In this document: positions 22,101 through 32,071 of the stretch, piece by piece
Layout of the letters: every line of letters starts with the position of its first letter
Numbering within the stretch: position 1 is the first letter of the stretch
Assembly: GCA_907163375.1 (NCBI GenBank)
Contig: CAJQUW010001430.1
Span: forward strand, 62,001-126,000
Reading direction: 5' to 3'
DNA length: 64,000 nt
Source of the DNA: Prostheceraeus crozeri
Taxonomy: Eukaryota; Platyhelminthes; Polycladida; Euryleptidae
The notes under the pieces: model-generated
Told to the model about the DNA's origin: nothing
The model's input: only the letters and a program-made list of their open reading frames with translations
The model's database searches: none
Translations under genes and position numbers: made by a program

Positions 22101-22400
22101 ATCTTAAATGGCGTCTCACATCTAAACGAAGACAGATATGAACAAGCCGTTGCTTTCAGTGAATTTGTCTCACTCTTAGCTTTCAAACGAGCTATTGCAC
22201 GACTTTCTACGATCACTAGAAGGAAAATTGGAAGATCGGTGACGGGGGGGGGGCGGGGGGGGGGCGTCAGCGAAAATTATTTCTCTCCGATTGCTTTCAA
22301 ATTCACCATAGAGATGCAGAATTGTACGCTGATTCCAAATCTGACATCCGTTTTTCTCCGATGCTTTGTTTTGGCGCTACAACCCAAAAAGTCCAAATTT
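16126..22400 (+). repeat. 325-bp tandem array with poly-G tracts
   Basis: After about 500 bp of diverged 160-170-bp sub-units, about 18 units of 320-330 bp follow each other; the ATCGGTGCCGGGG landmark recurs near 16,691, 17,018, 17,346 and so on to 22,232. Each unit has one tract of about 8-18 G that varies in length. Neighbouring units look about 95% alike or better. One unit near 20,611 and the outermost units are more diverged. The unit is the same sequence as the terminal inverted repeats of Polintons B and C, so this is an expanded terminal repeat. Open frames up to 432 residues (20,171-21,469) only follow the repeat. Confidence 0.9.
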
Positions 22401-22439
22401 CACTCTCCCGTACCTCCTTTATCCTCAAAACACACTCAC

Positions 22440-22645
22440 TCCACCACGTCAACCTGGCTGGTCGGCCAAGTCAACCTAGTCGGTCAGCAAAGTCAACCTG
22501 GACGGTCGGCCTGGTCAACCTGGACGGTCGGCCTGGTCAACCTGGTCGGTCGGCCAAGTCAGCCTGGACGGTCGGCCACGTCAACCTGGACGGTCGACCA
22601 CGCCAACCTGGACGGTCGGCCAAGACAACCTCTCACTCCAACCTG
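22440..22645 (+). repeat. GC-rich minisatellite, about 21-bp unit
   Basis: About nine copies of a unit around GTCAACCTGGACGGTCGG. Single copies of the same word lie in the outer terminal repeats of Polinton B (23,970-24,010 inverted; 49,115-49,160), so it is a terminal-repeat module amplified in element A. Confidence 0.85.
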
Positions 22646-22667
22646 TGCGGCCGGCCAAGGTGGCGCG

Positions 22668-22865
22668 CTGTGTTTGTATGGGAGCTAGCCACTTCGAGGC
22701 GCGCTGTGTTTGTATGGGAGCTAGCCATTTCGAGGCGCGCTGTGTTTGTATGGGACCCACCCCATTTCGAGGCGCGCGTGTTTGTATTGAACCCACCCCA
22801 TTTCGGGGCGCGCGTGTTTGTATTGGACCCACCCTATTTCGAGGCGCGCTGTGTTTGTATTGGAC
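22668..22865 (+). repeat. Minisatellite, about 35-40-bp unit
   Basis: Six copies around GAGGCGCGCTGTGTTTGTAT. The word GCGCTGTGTTTATTG in the outer right terminal repeat of Polinton B (about 49,187) is related. It is probably the outermost part of element A; the right boundary of A would then be near 22,865. Confidence 0.8.
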
Positions 22866-23805
22866 CTTTACTGACTACTTTTATATACGAGACCCGATGC
22901 AAATTCATCCTCATTCCCATGCCTCTGGTATGTAGAGATTCAAGTCACATAGAAAAACAATATATACTACATGCTACTGTCAAATAACTGTTATCAGCAA
23001 TACCAGTCGTGAATATTTCTTTTTAATGGAGTGGCATTTATCTAGATTAGAATTATTATGAATTTTGTGAGTTTTAGCAACAGTTCACGGTTTGACATCA
23101 GGCCCGTGAAATAAAAAAATAAAAATTGCTCACTATAAAAATAAGCAATTTCTTAAATAAACAACTTAAATTCAACTTGGTTTTGGCTATTTTCATGGTC
23201 AGATAATGAAGCAGCCACAGCGAACATTTATTTAATTACCTCGCGTAAAATACATCTTGAATACCTTTTAATTATTGATTGCTCATTGTGCAAACATCGC
23301 TCATCTGGCTAGGCAATTCTTTGAATTTGTTCAAACAAAAGAACTGATACACTCGTATATAGGCCTACTGCATTGCAATTAAGTTTCTATTGGTATAATT
23401 AGCATTGATTTGTAATAGCCCTAAATTTCAATGGATAAGATCGATGAGCTCTAGCACGTATAAGGCCTATTGCTATAGTCAAACTCTGCCTATCCCTTAC
23501 CTATTCAAAGTCATTAAATTGTAGACAGAGGATTGCATAAGCTTAAAGTCAATACCTACGGTTCCGGATATGCATTAGGCCAAATTTTAGACTCCTTATT
23601 CATCTGCATCTTCAAGTAAGCTTAGGCCTAGGCTGTAATTTACAGGCCTAGCACGATATAAGTAGCCTAATATCATACCGGCTTGTACATGGCCTTGGTC
23701 CCTATATTAAATTTCTAATTGGGCCTAAGCCTACATGTATAATTATAGGCCTATGAATGTGATAAAGCTATACTGCGCGTGATAAGCTTTTAGAAATTAG
23801 CTTTT
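22866..23805. other. Host-like spacer, no gene seen
   Basis: AT-rich DNA unlike the elements on either side, with many AGGCCTA-type words (for example near 23,360, 23,455, 23,620 and 23,740). No open frame of note and no repeat array. Probably host DNA between element A and Polinton B. Confidence 0.55.
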
Positions 23806-24505
23806 TCCTTAGAACGATTTAGAAATCATGATGTAGACTATTACCGTATAACATCTTTTAGTTTTGCATTTGGTATCCATGCAATGCCTTGGCAAGCATT
23901 TAGCTTAGTAGTAGTAGTAAGTAAACCTCCACAATAAATACAGCGCCCCCCCTCGGGAGAGACTGTCTTGGCCGACCGTCCAGGTTGACTTGGGCGGCCG
24001 ACCAGGTTGTCGTGTTAGAGATTCAGATTTTGGAAATGGGTGAAAACCGGCGAAGTTAGAATTTGTAAAAATCGCGTGCGACCGAAGGTTCGGATGTGAA
24101 AACGGAGGTCAGATTCGGATTCAGCGTCAAATTCTGCATCGGTATGGTGAATTTGAAAGCCATCGGAAAGAAAAAATTTTGAGGACGTCCCCCCCTCGGC
24201 AGCGTTCCTTCCAACCCTGGTTCTAGAGATCGTAGAAAGTCGTGCAATAGCTCGTTTGAAAGCTAAGAGTGAGACAAATTCAGTGGAAGAAACGGCTTGT
24301 CCATATCTGCCTTCGTTTAGATGTGAGACGCCATTTAAGATTTGGGAAATATTAGAAATTGGCGAAAAAACGACAGAGTTAGCGGCGAATTTGGGATGTT
24401 TTGGGCTCTAGCGGCTAAACGACAGCTCCAATGGCAGATCTGAGACCAGATTTGGAATCAGCGTCAAATTCTGCATCGGCATGGTGAATTTGAAAGCCAT
24501 CGGAG
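23806..24505 (+). repeat. Left terminal inverted repeat of Polinton B
   Basis: Pairs in reverse with 48,769-49,375 (outer part) and 44,985-45,305 (inner part). From outside in it has a host-like AT-rich stretch, AAACCTCCACAATAAA, the GACCGTCCAGGTTGAC module, and then one or two copies of the 325-bp repeat family. The exact outer end and target duplication were not fixed. Confidence 0.85.
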
Positions 24506-24830
24506 AGAAAAAATTTTGAGGGCACCCCCCTCTGGACTAGATTTCGATCTTGGCTTGTAGGAATGGTAGAGAGTCGTGAAATAGCTCGTTTGGAAGCTAA
24601 GAGTGAGACAAATTCAGTGGAAGAAACGGCTTGTTCATATTTGCTTTTGTTTAGATGTGAGACGCCATTGAAAATTTTGGAAATTGGTGAAAAACGACAG
24701 AGTTAGAATTTTCCAAAAACAGCTCTAGCGGGCGAACGAAGGCTCGGATGGGTAAACGGAGAACAGATTTGGAATCAGCTTGATGTTATTGTCCAATGAG
24801 GATCATCATTCAATGAGAATCATGCATTTC
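24506..24830 (+). repeat. Additional terminal-repeat-family unit and promoter upstream region
   Basis: One more diverged copy of the 325-bp family, ending at GCTCTAGCGGGCGAACG, then a CCAATGAGGATC stretch that leads into the left promoter. No gene seen. Confidence 0.7.
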
Positions 24831-24832
24831 TC

Positions 24833-24840
24833 TATAAATA
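24833..24840 (+). promoter_or_regulatory. TATA box of the left gene block
   Basis: TATAAATA with CCAATGAGGA about 40 bp upstream, 94 bp before the start codon at 24,934. Same layout in elements A and C. Confidence 0.7.
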
Positions 24841-24933
24841 ATGAGACTTGAGAGTGACAATCATTCTATCTTTGAATCATATAAGTGACGGACGCACGTT
24901 CTCTCAGCTCATCTATCCTGCTTTTCAACTAGA

Positions 24934-25666
24934 ATGGTAAGTCGGAAAACTTCCCTCCACCTTTCTTGAGTGTTTACCTAATCGCATCTTTCCGCTTTGA
25001 GGCTTATACATCACTTACCAGACTAGATGCTGATGTCCAGACGGTGCAAGGTTCGCTACAATCAAACCATCTACTGTTGAGACCGGTGGAGGAGACAAAT
25101 TTAGACAAGGCATACACTATTACGATCATGCTATAGCACCGGAAACGGGAATGATCCCTTCCACAGACGTGAGTGTGAAGAGGAATCAGTATGGAGACTA
25201 CGTCATCATTCCTGTAGCTCCATACATACGTCGCCAGCTTGACATTATTGAAGAATTTGTGACACTAAATATGGATAGCCCGACTGCCCTTGACGAAGTG
25301 TGGAGAGCGAGAGATGACAAGGATACACCATATAAAAAGATATGGGAAGGTGAACGACTTTCTCTACCACTATCGCATTGGTGCTCTTACTATCGAAAGG
25401 ATGGAGAACAAATAACACCCATCAGGTGTGAAGAGCTCGCAGAAGGCACTTGGAATATTCGTTTCACAATAACCGGAATATGTTATGGCTATCATAAAGA
25501 TAATAAATTGGCCTCTATAGCGATGCATACTCAATCCATCCTACATATACCAAAGCAGCCAGATGTTAATAACATTATTGATCAAATCCTCAACGAGAAC
25601 GGTGGGAAGCACAAGTCAGAGAACAATGTTACCGGAAAACGCAAATCAAAGACGGAGAATCGCTAA
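24934..25666 (+). CDS. Polinton gene 1, unknown function
   Basis: ATG at 24,934 directly abuts GTAAGT; a candidate intron of about 85 nt ends near 25,021. The main open frame (25,151-25,666, 171 residues) has NQYGDYVIIPV, RRQLDIIEEFVTLNMD, LSLPLSHWCSYYRKDGE, ITPIRCEELAEGTWNIRF and a Lys/Arg-rich tail. I do not recognise the family. Strand-rich centre and basic tail would suit a nucleic-acid-binding protein; this is a guess. It opens the rightward gene cluster behind the left promoter. State of the region between the intron and 25,151 is unclear. Confidence 0.55.
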
Positions 25667-25700
25667 TCCTTCCCTATCTCTACCTTATGACAATTCGCTT

Positions 25701-25838
25701 ATGTGCTTTGAGTGTCGTAGACGTGGTCTTATCAGATACATTTTACTTCTTCGCTGTCATCATGTTATTTGTGTATTTTGTCGTGACAGCATCGTTGCAC
25801 TTCTTCATATTGTAATATGTTATAGAACGTTTCCTTAG
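25701..25838 (+). CDS. Mini zinc-finger ORF (CxxC ... CHHxxCxxC)
   Basis: 45 residues from MCFECRRRGLIRYILLLRCH. Only 34 bp separate it from gene 1. The Cys/His core is the same as in element A while the tail differs, a sign of constraint on the core. It may be a separate microprotein or a spliced part of a neighbour. Confidence 0.45.
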   Translation: MCFECRRRGLIRYILLLRCHHVICVFCRDSIVALLHIVICYRTFP

Positions 25839-25877
25839 ATGTGTAAATTTCCGTTTTAGTCATCCACCATCATTTCT

Positions 25878-26408
25878 ATGGATTGTGAGGGTGAACCTGT
25901 ACAGGAGCTCAGTTCTATTGCCATGGACAATTGCTCATATCAGATTGTTAGTGTCTATCATCATCATGCCAAGTGTGATCCCAAAGCTGATGGATGGGCG
26001 AGAAAACATATTCATGGACTTAATCAACAATATTTACAAGACTTTGGTCTTCCTAGTGAAAGTGCTCTTCTTATTGACTTTAAAAGATGGCTAGCAGCCT
26101 TCAATGTTATACGTATCTTTTGTAATGATTCCTCCAAGGAGAGAAAGCTTTTTCCTAATCTAGTCATTAATGATATTCTACTTCCACTTTGGGATAGTAG
26201 AGTTAATCAACACTATCATGAAGTTACGAAACGTTTCAAGGAACTGAGTGTTCCCATTTCAAATGTTCGTTGTAGTAGTTACATTCATAATCAATGTTCT
26301 TTTCCTCCTTACCTCAACACTGCCAAAGTAGGGTTTGGTTTTCATTGCTCTCCGTATGATGGTTACCAACTGTATCTATTTTATTTGTTTCAAACCCAAA
26401 ATTTGTAA
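25878..26408 (+). CDS. DEDD-type 3'-5' exonuclease-like protein
   Basis: 176 residues, apparently whole. MDCEGEPVQE gives the first acidic pair, then WARKHIHGLN, LIDFKRWLAAFNVIRIFCND and the terminal HCSPYDGYQLYLFYL with His and Asp. The layout fits a DnaQ/RNase H-fold exonuclease, though the family was not checked by a profile search. About 75-80% alike to the element A copies. Short spacing to its neighbours suggests a compact co-transcribed block. Confidence 0.55.
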   Translation: MDCEGEPVQELSSIAMDNCSYQIVSVYHHHAKCDPKADGWARKHIHGLNQQYLQDFGLPSESALLIDFKRWLAAFNVIRIFCNDSSKERKLFPNLVINDILLPLWDSRVNQHYHEVTKRFKELSVPISNVRCSSYIHNQCSFPPYLNTAKVGFGFHCSPYDGYQLYLFYLFQTQNL

Positions 26409-26522
26409 TGCATGCTTGAAGAAGTCATTCAATTAAAGCTTTATGTAAAGACTTGCTGTTTTGCATGCAATTGGAGGAAGAGATGCATGATGACAATGTC
26501 TTTCTGAAATGATTGTGGAGCA

Positions 26523-26846
26523 TTGCATTTTCATAGGCAAAGTTTAAAAGTGACTATTCAAGATTATGTGATAACATTTCATAAAGATGAGATTAACATC
26601 AAATCAGCTATTGGTGATGCTAGCACACTGTTTTTGAAGTTAATGGATACGTTTTCTGATAAAATTGTAATGGCGCGATTAGTTGCGAAAATTCATTTCG
26701 GTCATTTTGGGAAAGAAGAGGTAGAAGATCGGTTCTTCCACTTTGCTTCCTATTCAATGGAAGTTGTAGATAATCTTGAAGAATTTTTTGAAAGACATAT
26801 GGGAAAAATTGCTCAACGTCTTGATGCATTTAACTATCATGGGTAG
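26523..26846 (+). CDS. Conserved Polinton ORF, unknown (gene 3)
   Basis: About 100 residues without an ATG near the beginning; a TTTCATAG|GC acceptor-like word at 26,536 suggests that this is a downstream exon. Conserved words shared with Polinton C (51,030-51,391) include MARLVAK, HFGKEEVE, FHFASYSMEVVD and the tail IAQRLDAFNYHG. The tail resembles a segment (RLxxFNxxGS...I.LxIxIQL) that I recall next to Polinton polymerases, but I cannot assign a function. Confidence 0.45.
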   Translation: MHFHRQSLKVTIQDYVITFHKDEINIKSAIGDASTLFLKLMDTFSDKIVMARLVAKIHFGHFGKEEVEDRFFHFASYSMEVVDNLEEFFERHMGKIAQRLDAFNYHG

Positions 26847-26909
26847 CAGTCTAGTGATTGAAGTAATTTCACATATTCACATTCAACTTTCTATAAAAGA
26901 AACTTAAAA

Positions 26910-27233
26910 ATGCAACGGTACTTGATCGTAGCACAATTGGTTTTCGAGTTATGTTTACTTACTCTCGAAGTATATTCCTTCTGCACATGCGTCTATTATT
27001 TAGAAAAGGCTAGCAAGTTCATGTCGTCAAAGAGACTTGCTTTAGAAGTTGTTAGTAAGAGTGAAAATATGTGTGATGTATGTAAGCGAAAGGATGGAAG
27101 TGAAAAACGCATCTTTAAGAGATGTAAGCATACTTTCTGCCAGCGCTGTTTCATACGCTGCTGTATTCAACTTTGTCAATGTAGCCACTGTGATATAGCT
27201 CATTTTGAGTGTCAGTTCTGCCATAAAAGTTAG
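26910..27233 (+). CDS. Membrane-anchored RING-type zinc-finger protein
   Basis: 107 residues, apparently whole. Residues about 5-32 are hydrophobic (LIVAQLVFELCLLTLEVYSF), a likely membrane anchor or signal. The C-terminal half has CDVCKRKDG, CKHTFCQRCFIRCC and CQCSHC, then ECQFC: a RING-like C-x2-C ... C-x-H-x2-C-x2-C ... C-x-C series. RING proteins usually act as ubiquitin ligases; a viral role in host-protein turnover is an inference. Follows gene 3 by 63 bp. Confidence 0.6.
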   Translation: MQRYLIVAQLVFELCLLTLEVYSFCTCVYYLEKASKFMSSKRLALEVVSKSENMCDVCKRKDGSEKRIFKRCKHTFCQRCFIRCCIQLCQCSHCDIAHFECQFCHKS

Positions 27234-27268
27234 TACCTATGCAAATATGGAAAGCTCAAGTTGTGACA

Positions 27269-27634
27269 ATGGTAAAGAGAAAAATGGCGAGACGTAAAAT
27301 TCGAAAGTCTTCAAAGTTTTCTGGAGCCATTCGAGCTCTTCAACGAATGAAAGGAAATCATCGATATAATGCTATACGACATGCTAATGATAAATTTTTT
27401 CGAGAAATTGTTTCTCATGTGAGAAGTTTGAGGACAAAGAAATTATCACCACAACAACGAAAGTTACTTAAGCGATATACTACAAAATTACGATTAATCT
27501 CCAATCCTAAAATCATTCTTCAAAGAAAGCGGAAAACTCTGTCACAAAAGGGTGGCTTCCTTTCAGCAATACTTCCGATGTTAGCTCCTGTAGTGGGCAA
27601 CGTATTGGGTAATATCTTTGGCTTTAAGCGTTGA
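27269..27634 (+). CDS. Basic core-like protein with amphipathic tail
   Basis: About 121 residues from MVKRKMARRKIRKSS; the frame is open from an earlier ATG at 27,239, but the Polinton C copy (51,770) starts at the equivalent of 27,269-27,284. Strongly Lys/Arg-rich over the first 95 residues, then GGFLSAILPMLAPVVGNVLG, a hydrophobic, Gly-broken segment. The combination recalls adenovirus core or pVI-like precursors: DNA-binding basic part plus membrane-active peptide, possibly released by the viral protease. Family assignment is by character, not by clear homology. Confidence 0.5.
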   Translation: MVKRKMARRKIRKSSKFSGAIRALQRMKGNHRYNAIRHANDKFFREIVSHVRSLRTKKLSPQQRKLLKRYTTKLRLISNPKIILQRKRKTLSQKGGFLSAILPMLAPVVGNVLGNIFGFKR

Positions 27635-27636
27635 TT

Positions 27637-28282
27637 ATGCAAATGTTTAGTCTCAAAGTATTAGTTTGGATTTCAGACTTCAATGTGATAAAGTTCTGAC
27701 TGTATGAGGTTCATCCCATGCAGGTAAAACTGTTTTCACTCTGAATTTGCTAGACAGAAGAAACGAATTGTTTAGGGAACCTATCAACCGAGTGATTTGG
27801 TGTTATGGTATTTATCAGCCGTCGATCTTTCAGGAATTGCAACGTCGTAACTTATTCGAAATGAAGGAATTATTCGAGCTGATAAGATAGAGTCCAACGA
27901 TGTCGTTGTATTGGATGATCTATTGAAGGAAGGCAAGAATTCTAAAGACGTTACAGATATTTTCACTCGCGTAGCACATCACGAAAGGTGCTTTATAATC
28001 TATATCACGCAAAATTTGTTTCCTGATGGGAAAGAAGCCCGCACACGAAACCTGAATACGCACTATTACGCTATCTTTAAGAATCCACGAGATAGAAGTC
28101 AATTTGAAATTTTAGCGCGACAAGTTGCACCCAGAGGATCAAAAGCCTTAATTGAAATTTTTCAAGCAGCACCTGAAAAACAACACGGTTACTTATTCAT
28201 TGACTTTACACAAGAGTGTCCTGAAGAATTTAGATTTCGAAGTGATATCTTGAAAAGGCCTATGATTATCTACAAACTATGA
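27637..28282 (+). pseudogene. Genome-packaging ATPase (FtsK/HerA/A32-like), broken
   Basis: Shows a Walker A remnant region (SCRKTVF type, seen as HAGKTVFTLNLL), RVIWCYGIYQPS, a Walker B VVVLDDLL, the sensor-like FIIYITQNLFP and NTHYYAIFKNPRD. This is the standard Polinton ATPase that pumps DNA into the capsid. Broken copy, about two breaks. It starts right after the basic protein and overlaps the next gene start at its stop (CTATGAG at 28,280). Confidence 0.8.
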
Positions 28283-28781
28283 GCTCCTATTCTCGCATGA
28301 TTGTTATTCCTCAGGATGAATATGTGCAATTGACTGCTTTACAGCAAGTAAAGCAACCTCTAGCAAATGAAATTTATAAGAAAGAACTGGATTATCAGGA
28401 AAATGCACATATTAAAGATCATATCGCGCAGTTTTTTTACAATCAGAAACTGTTGAAGAATTGAAAAGTTTGAAGAATAAGATGCGTGACTCTGTTTCGA
28501 CTGCTACACCTTAAGCATCTCGTGCACATGCAATAGCTCTTTTCAACAGCATTGAACCATATCTCAATGTGAATGATGGAGGTGAAATCATTACAGATGA
28601 TGATAAAATTGTTAGCGCTTCGCGTTATGAAGACTTGGTTCAGTATGCAACGCGTAGAAAACGTCGAGAAGGTTATGTCCCACATGGTTGTCCATATTTT
28701 CTTCAACTATTGAAAAAGCATAATGTTCCGAAATTTGCATTGAAAAATGAAACATTGAAAGAACTTGATTCTACTTCATAA
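28279..28781 (+). pseudogene. Conserved Polinton ORF, unknown (gene 7), broken
   Basis: Begins MSSYSRMIVIPQDEYVQL and ends with the segment IVSASRYEDLVQYATRRKRR ... HGCPYFLQLLKKHNVP. The SRYEDLVQYAT and PxGxxxFLxLLxxxNVP pattern is familiar from an uncharacterised protein that sits between ATPase and integrase in Polintons and adintoviruses. The copy is broken. Polinton C keeps only the first 38 residues. Confidence 0.5.
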
Positions 28782-28832
28782 GTTGGTACTACTTCAAAAG
28801 TTAATTCTGTTCCTAAAATTAGGAGTGTTACA

Positions 28833-28997
28833 ATGCCAAGAAATTGGTTTAAGAGTTCACCTTCTGAATCTCCTTCCACACTTGCTAAGAAAAAAAGAGA
28901 AAGAGAACGACGTAGATCTACACCCTCTAAGCAAACAAGAGGAAGAGATAGACGTAGACGATCTGCACCAAAGAAATATATGTTTTCAGACTATTAA
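28833..28997 (+). CDS. Short Arg/Ser-rich basic ORF
   Basis: 54 residues starting MPRNWFKSSPSESPSTLAKK, followed by runs of RERERRRS and GRDRRRRS and ending MFSDY. It could be a DNA-condensing core peptide or the C-terminal tail of gene 7. Not present in Polinton C, so its reality is uncertain. Confidence 0.35.
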   Translation: MPRNWFKSSPSESPSTLAKKKRERERRRSTPSKQTRGRDRRRRSAPKKYMFSDY

Positions 28998-28998
28998 T

Positions 28999-29163
28999 AT
29001 GAAGCAGATGTGTTGCATGCCATGTAATGAACCGCCGGAATTGCATGTTGATGTAACATGTACTTGCTGTGCCAGCTCTTACAGTGAGACTCCTAAGCAA
29101 TGTGAACATAAACGTAAATCTGCTAAATCTTATGGCTGTTGTGGCAAGAAAGCAAAAACATGA
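28999..29163 (+). CDS. Cysteine-rich microprotein
   Basis: 54 residues, MKQMCCMPCNEPPE then CTCCASSYSETPKQC and a basic GCCGKKAKT tail: ten Cys in pairs (CC, C, C, CC, C, CC). It starts one base after the preceding stop codon and its stop overlaps the ATG of the integrase frame (ATGA at 29,160), the tight spacing of viral genes. No homologue recognised; may bind metal. Confidence 0.4.
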   Translation: MKQMCCMPCNEPPELHVDVTCTCCASSYSETPKQCEHKRKSAKSYGCCGKKAKT

Positions 29164-30246
29164 GAAGAAAGAGAATGAGTCAGTCGTCATCACATGAACT
29201 TTTAAAGTCAATCTATTATGATGTAAAACATCCGGCAGGATTTGCATCTATAAAAAAATGTCAAAAGCGAGTGGTCTTCCGCAATCACAAGTTAAACAAT
29301 GTTAAAGGGTCAGGATACCTATACACTCCACAAACAAGTGAAAAAGAAGTACCGTACCCGTCATTATATTACTCATGACATTGATGAACAGTGGCAGGCA
29401 GATTTGTGTGACGTTGCCTCCATTTCAAAACATAACTCGGGAAATAATTTTATTTTGACAGTAATTGATATTTTCTCGCGATATGCGTGGGCTCAACCTT
29501 TAAAAACTAAAGAAGGTAAACGAGTAGCAAAGGCATTCCAGTCAATTTTCCAAGAGGGTCGCATTCCAAAGAGAATTCAGAGTGATCAAGGAAAAGAGTT
29601 CGAAAATCAGCATGTGGGAAGATTGTTTGAGAGATATGACATTGAGTTGTTTAGTGTAAAGAGTGCCTATAAGGCTGCATTAGTTGAACGTTTTAACCGC
29701 ACATTGAATAATCGCTTGTGGCGACATTTTACTGCCAACTTAACACAAAATTGGACAAAGATTCTACAAGATACGGTACATGCCTACAATCACTCTGTGC
29801 ATAGCTCTATTGGTCTCAGACCAGCAGATGTGAATGCTGACAATGTAGATGAAGTGCGTAAAACATTCCAACGTAAGCGTAATAATGCAAAAAGTGATGT
29901 AAAAATAGGCGATAAATATCGCATATCAAAAGTGAAGAGTGCTTTTGCCAAAGGTTATCTCCCGAATTGGACAGAAGAAATTTTTACAGTTTCAAACATC
30001 AATAAAAAAGACTCTCCCACAACGTACAAGTTAAAAGATTACGATAATGAAGAAATGGATGGCAGCTTTTACCGTGATGAGATTGAGGCAGTCACTGAAA
30101 GTGAAACATATTTAGTAGAGAAAATCATCCATTGCAAAAACGTCAAGGCGAGGAATAGTGTCTTGTTAAATTGTCTCGGTTATCCTTCAAGTATGAACTC
30201 TTGGATGCGTCGAGCAGACGTTTTTCATCAAAGTGATCGCAAGTGA
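29160..30246 (+). pseudogene. Polinton integrase (rve, DDE) with chromodomain, broken
   Basis: N-terminal part has KSIYYDVKHPAGFAS, typical of Polinton integrases. The catalytic core runs from DEQWQADLCDVASISKHN through IDIFSRYAWAQPLK and RIQSDQGKEFENQ to KAALVERFNRTL, with two Asp and a Glu about 33 residues after the second. The C-terminal end (YLVEKIIHC ... GYPSSMNSWMRR) is a chromodomain that may direct insertion to chromatin. Broken, about one break. Polinton C carries the same gene interrupted by a mariner. Confidence 0.85.
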
Positions 30247-30286
30247 TTTATGCAAAACTATAACTTGAGAGTTCAAGATTTAAGTA

Positions 30287-30774
30287 ATGAATCCGACTGT
30301 ATCGTTTTATTCACGTCCCTCTTATGTAAGTGGCGCGGGTACAATTTACTGTGGTGCTCGCCGTCAACGTGGAGGTAGTATATTTGGCGCGCTGAAATCT
30401 GTTGTAACTCCTCTCTTATCTACTGTCGGAAAAACTTTAAAACGATCTGTTTTAAGTAATGCTGTTGGCTTTGCTGGCGATGTTTTCAATGATATTGCCA
30501 GTGGAAAAAATATAAAGAGTTATATCCTTATGAAGGACTGTACTAAATTGTGGGAAGGAATTCGGTTTAAGAACATTACAGGAATCCTTAACTCGTAATC
30601 AACAAAAGAAAGCACCTAGACGAATGAATGCTAGAAGAAAAAGAAAACAGCGTGGAACTGGTAAGAGGCGAACTTCACGCAAATCTAAGAAAAGGTATTC
30701 ACGCAAACGCCGCCCGCGCTCTAATCCTTCATCGCGTGCTAAACGACGACGCTGTCATAACTTCTAATCATAGA
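30287..30774 (+). pseudogene. pVI/pX-like minor virion protein, broken
   Basis: MNPTVSFYSRPSYVSG, then the diagnostic RRQRGGSIFGALKSVVTPLL and VGFAGDVFNDIASGKN stretch, ending in a Lys/Arg-rich tail (about 30,600-30,774). Known Polintons and adintoviruses carry such a protein between integrase and capsid genes; adenovirus pVI/pX are the proposed relatives. Likely role: core packing and membrane disruption at entry. Polinton C has a whole-looking 151-residue version. Broken here, about one or two breaks. Confidence 0.65.
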
Positions 30775-30844
30775 GTGTAAAACTTCAAATTTTGTTTGCT
30801 TGATCAACAAGCGATACAGACAGATATTCTTAGTTCAACAAGCG

Positions 30845-32071
30845 ATGCAGACAGATATTCTTAGTTCAAGTATTGTAGATTATCATCCTCGAACTGCTGA
30901 GAACACTGGCCCAATTGAATTTGGCATTCCTGGCGATAGTGATGACTACATTGATTTAAGTTATGCGATGGTTGATGTGCGGTTCAGAATTCAGCAAGCA
31001 GATGGTACTAACATCGATGCTACACATAAAGTTGGTCTGAACAATTTACCGCTGGCAACACTATTTCGTGATGTTTCTCTAACTATTGGAGAGGAACAGG
31101 TAGAAGGTGGACAAAGCGATTATCCCTATAAAGCATATTTTAATGCCCTATCACAGTTTCATCCGTCAGCACAAAAGAGTCATATGGAAGCAATGGGATG
31201 GTATAGAGATCAAGCAACACAATTTGATAGTGAGACAAACGCTGGTTTTGTAAAGTGATCTGCTTTGATTAAAGATAGAAAGTATGTCAGCTATATGGTC
31301 CACTAATCTTGACTTCTTCAGACAGTCAAAGTTTTTACTCTGTAATACCAGCATACGAGTCAAACTTACATTGAACAAGTCTGAATTTTTGTTGAATGCA
31401 TATGCTAAAGTTGTCAATTTTAAAATCCGTGTGGAAGATCTTGCGCTATACATTCGTCGAGTGGTAGCTAATCCAAGTGTAATTAGAGGACATGCTGAGG
31501 GTCTTAACCGTAGCAATGCTATTTATCCCAATCAACATACAAAGCTTCTCACATTTACTATTCTTAAAGATCAAAAGAGTTTTATGAAAGATGGTTTATT
31601 TCCATCAGAAGCACCAAAACTCCTAATGGTAGCAATGGTTGAAAATGATGCATTCAATAGCAATGTCAGGAAGAATCCTTTCAACTTCAAACACAACAGT
31701 TTGAGCGAAATTGCTTTACGTGTAAATGGTGTCAGTCATCCTGGACCGCCCTATAGACCAAACTTCTCTTATCAATTTTTGCGCAGGCATGTTGACAATA
31801 TGAATGTCTTTGGCTTTTAAAACACAGACGACACCAACGGGCTTACAATGAAAGAGTTAAGAATGGCTATACTATTTATGCATTTGATTTGACTGCCGAC
31901 AGTGATATTAGTGCACTTTATCGTCTAGCTAACGTTCCTCATAATGTTCGCTTGGATCTGGAGTTTCAAACAACGCTAGCTGCGACGATCAATGTATTGA
32001 TTAATGCAGTTTTTGATTCAAATATTGAAATAACTAAGTATCGTGACGTGATTCTTCACTATAATCGTTAA
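30845..32071 (+). pseudogene. Major capsid protein (double jelly-roll, hexon-like), broken
   Basis: About 405 residues in register with Polinton C 55,912-57,157. Start words QTDILSSSIVDYHPRTAEN and the family signatures SYAMVDVRFRIQ, EEQVEGGQSDYPYKAYF, KSHMEAMGWYRD, FLLCNTSIRVKLTLN and the ending TINVLINAVFDSNIEITKYR are typical of the Polinton/adintovirus hexon. It would form the trimeric capsomers. Its stop overlaps the protease ATG (TAATG at 32,069). A short tandem duplication lies just before its start (30,816-30,870). Broken, a few breaks. Confidence 0.85.

Noticed and set aside
16126-22400. CRISPR-like regular repeats
   Set aside because: Whole 325-bp units repeat without unique spacers, and the context is eukaryotic.
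22866-23805. Possible host gene in the spacer
   Set aside because: No open frame, splice pattern or similarity that I can see.
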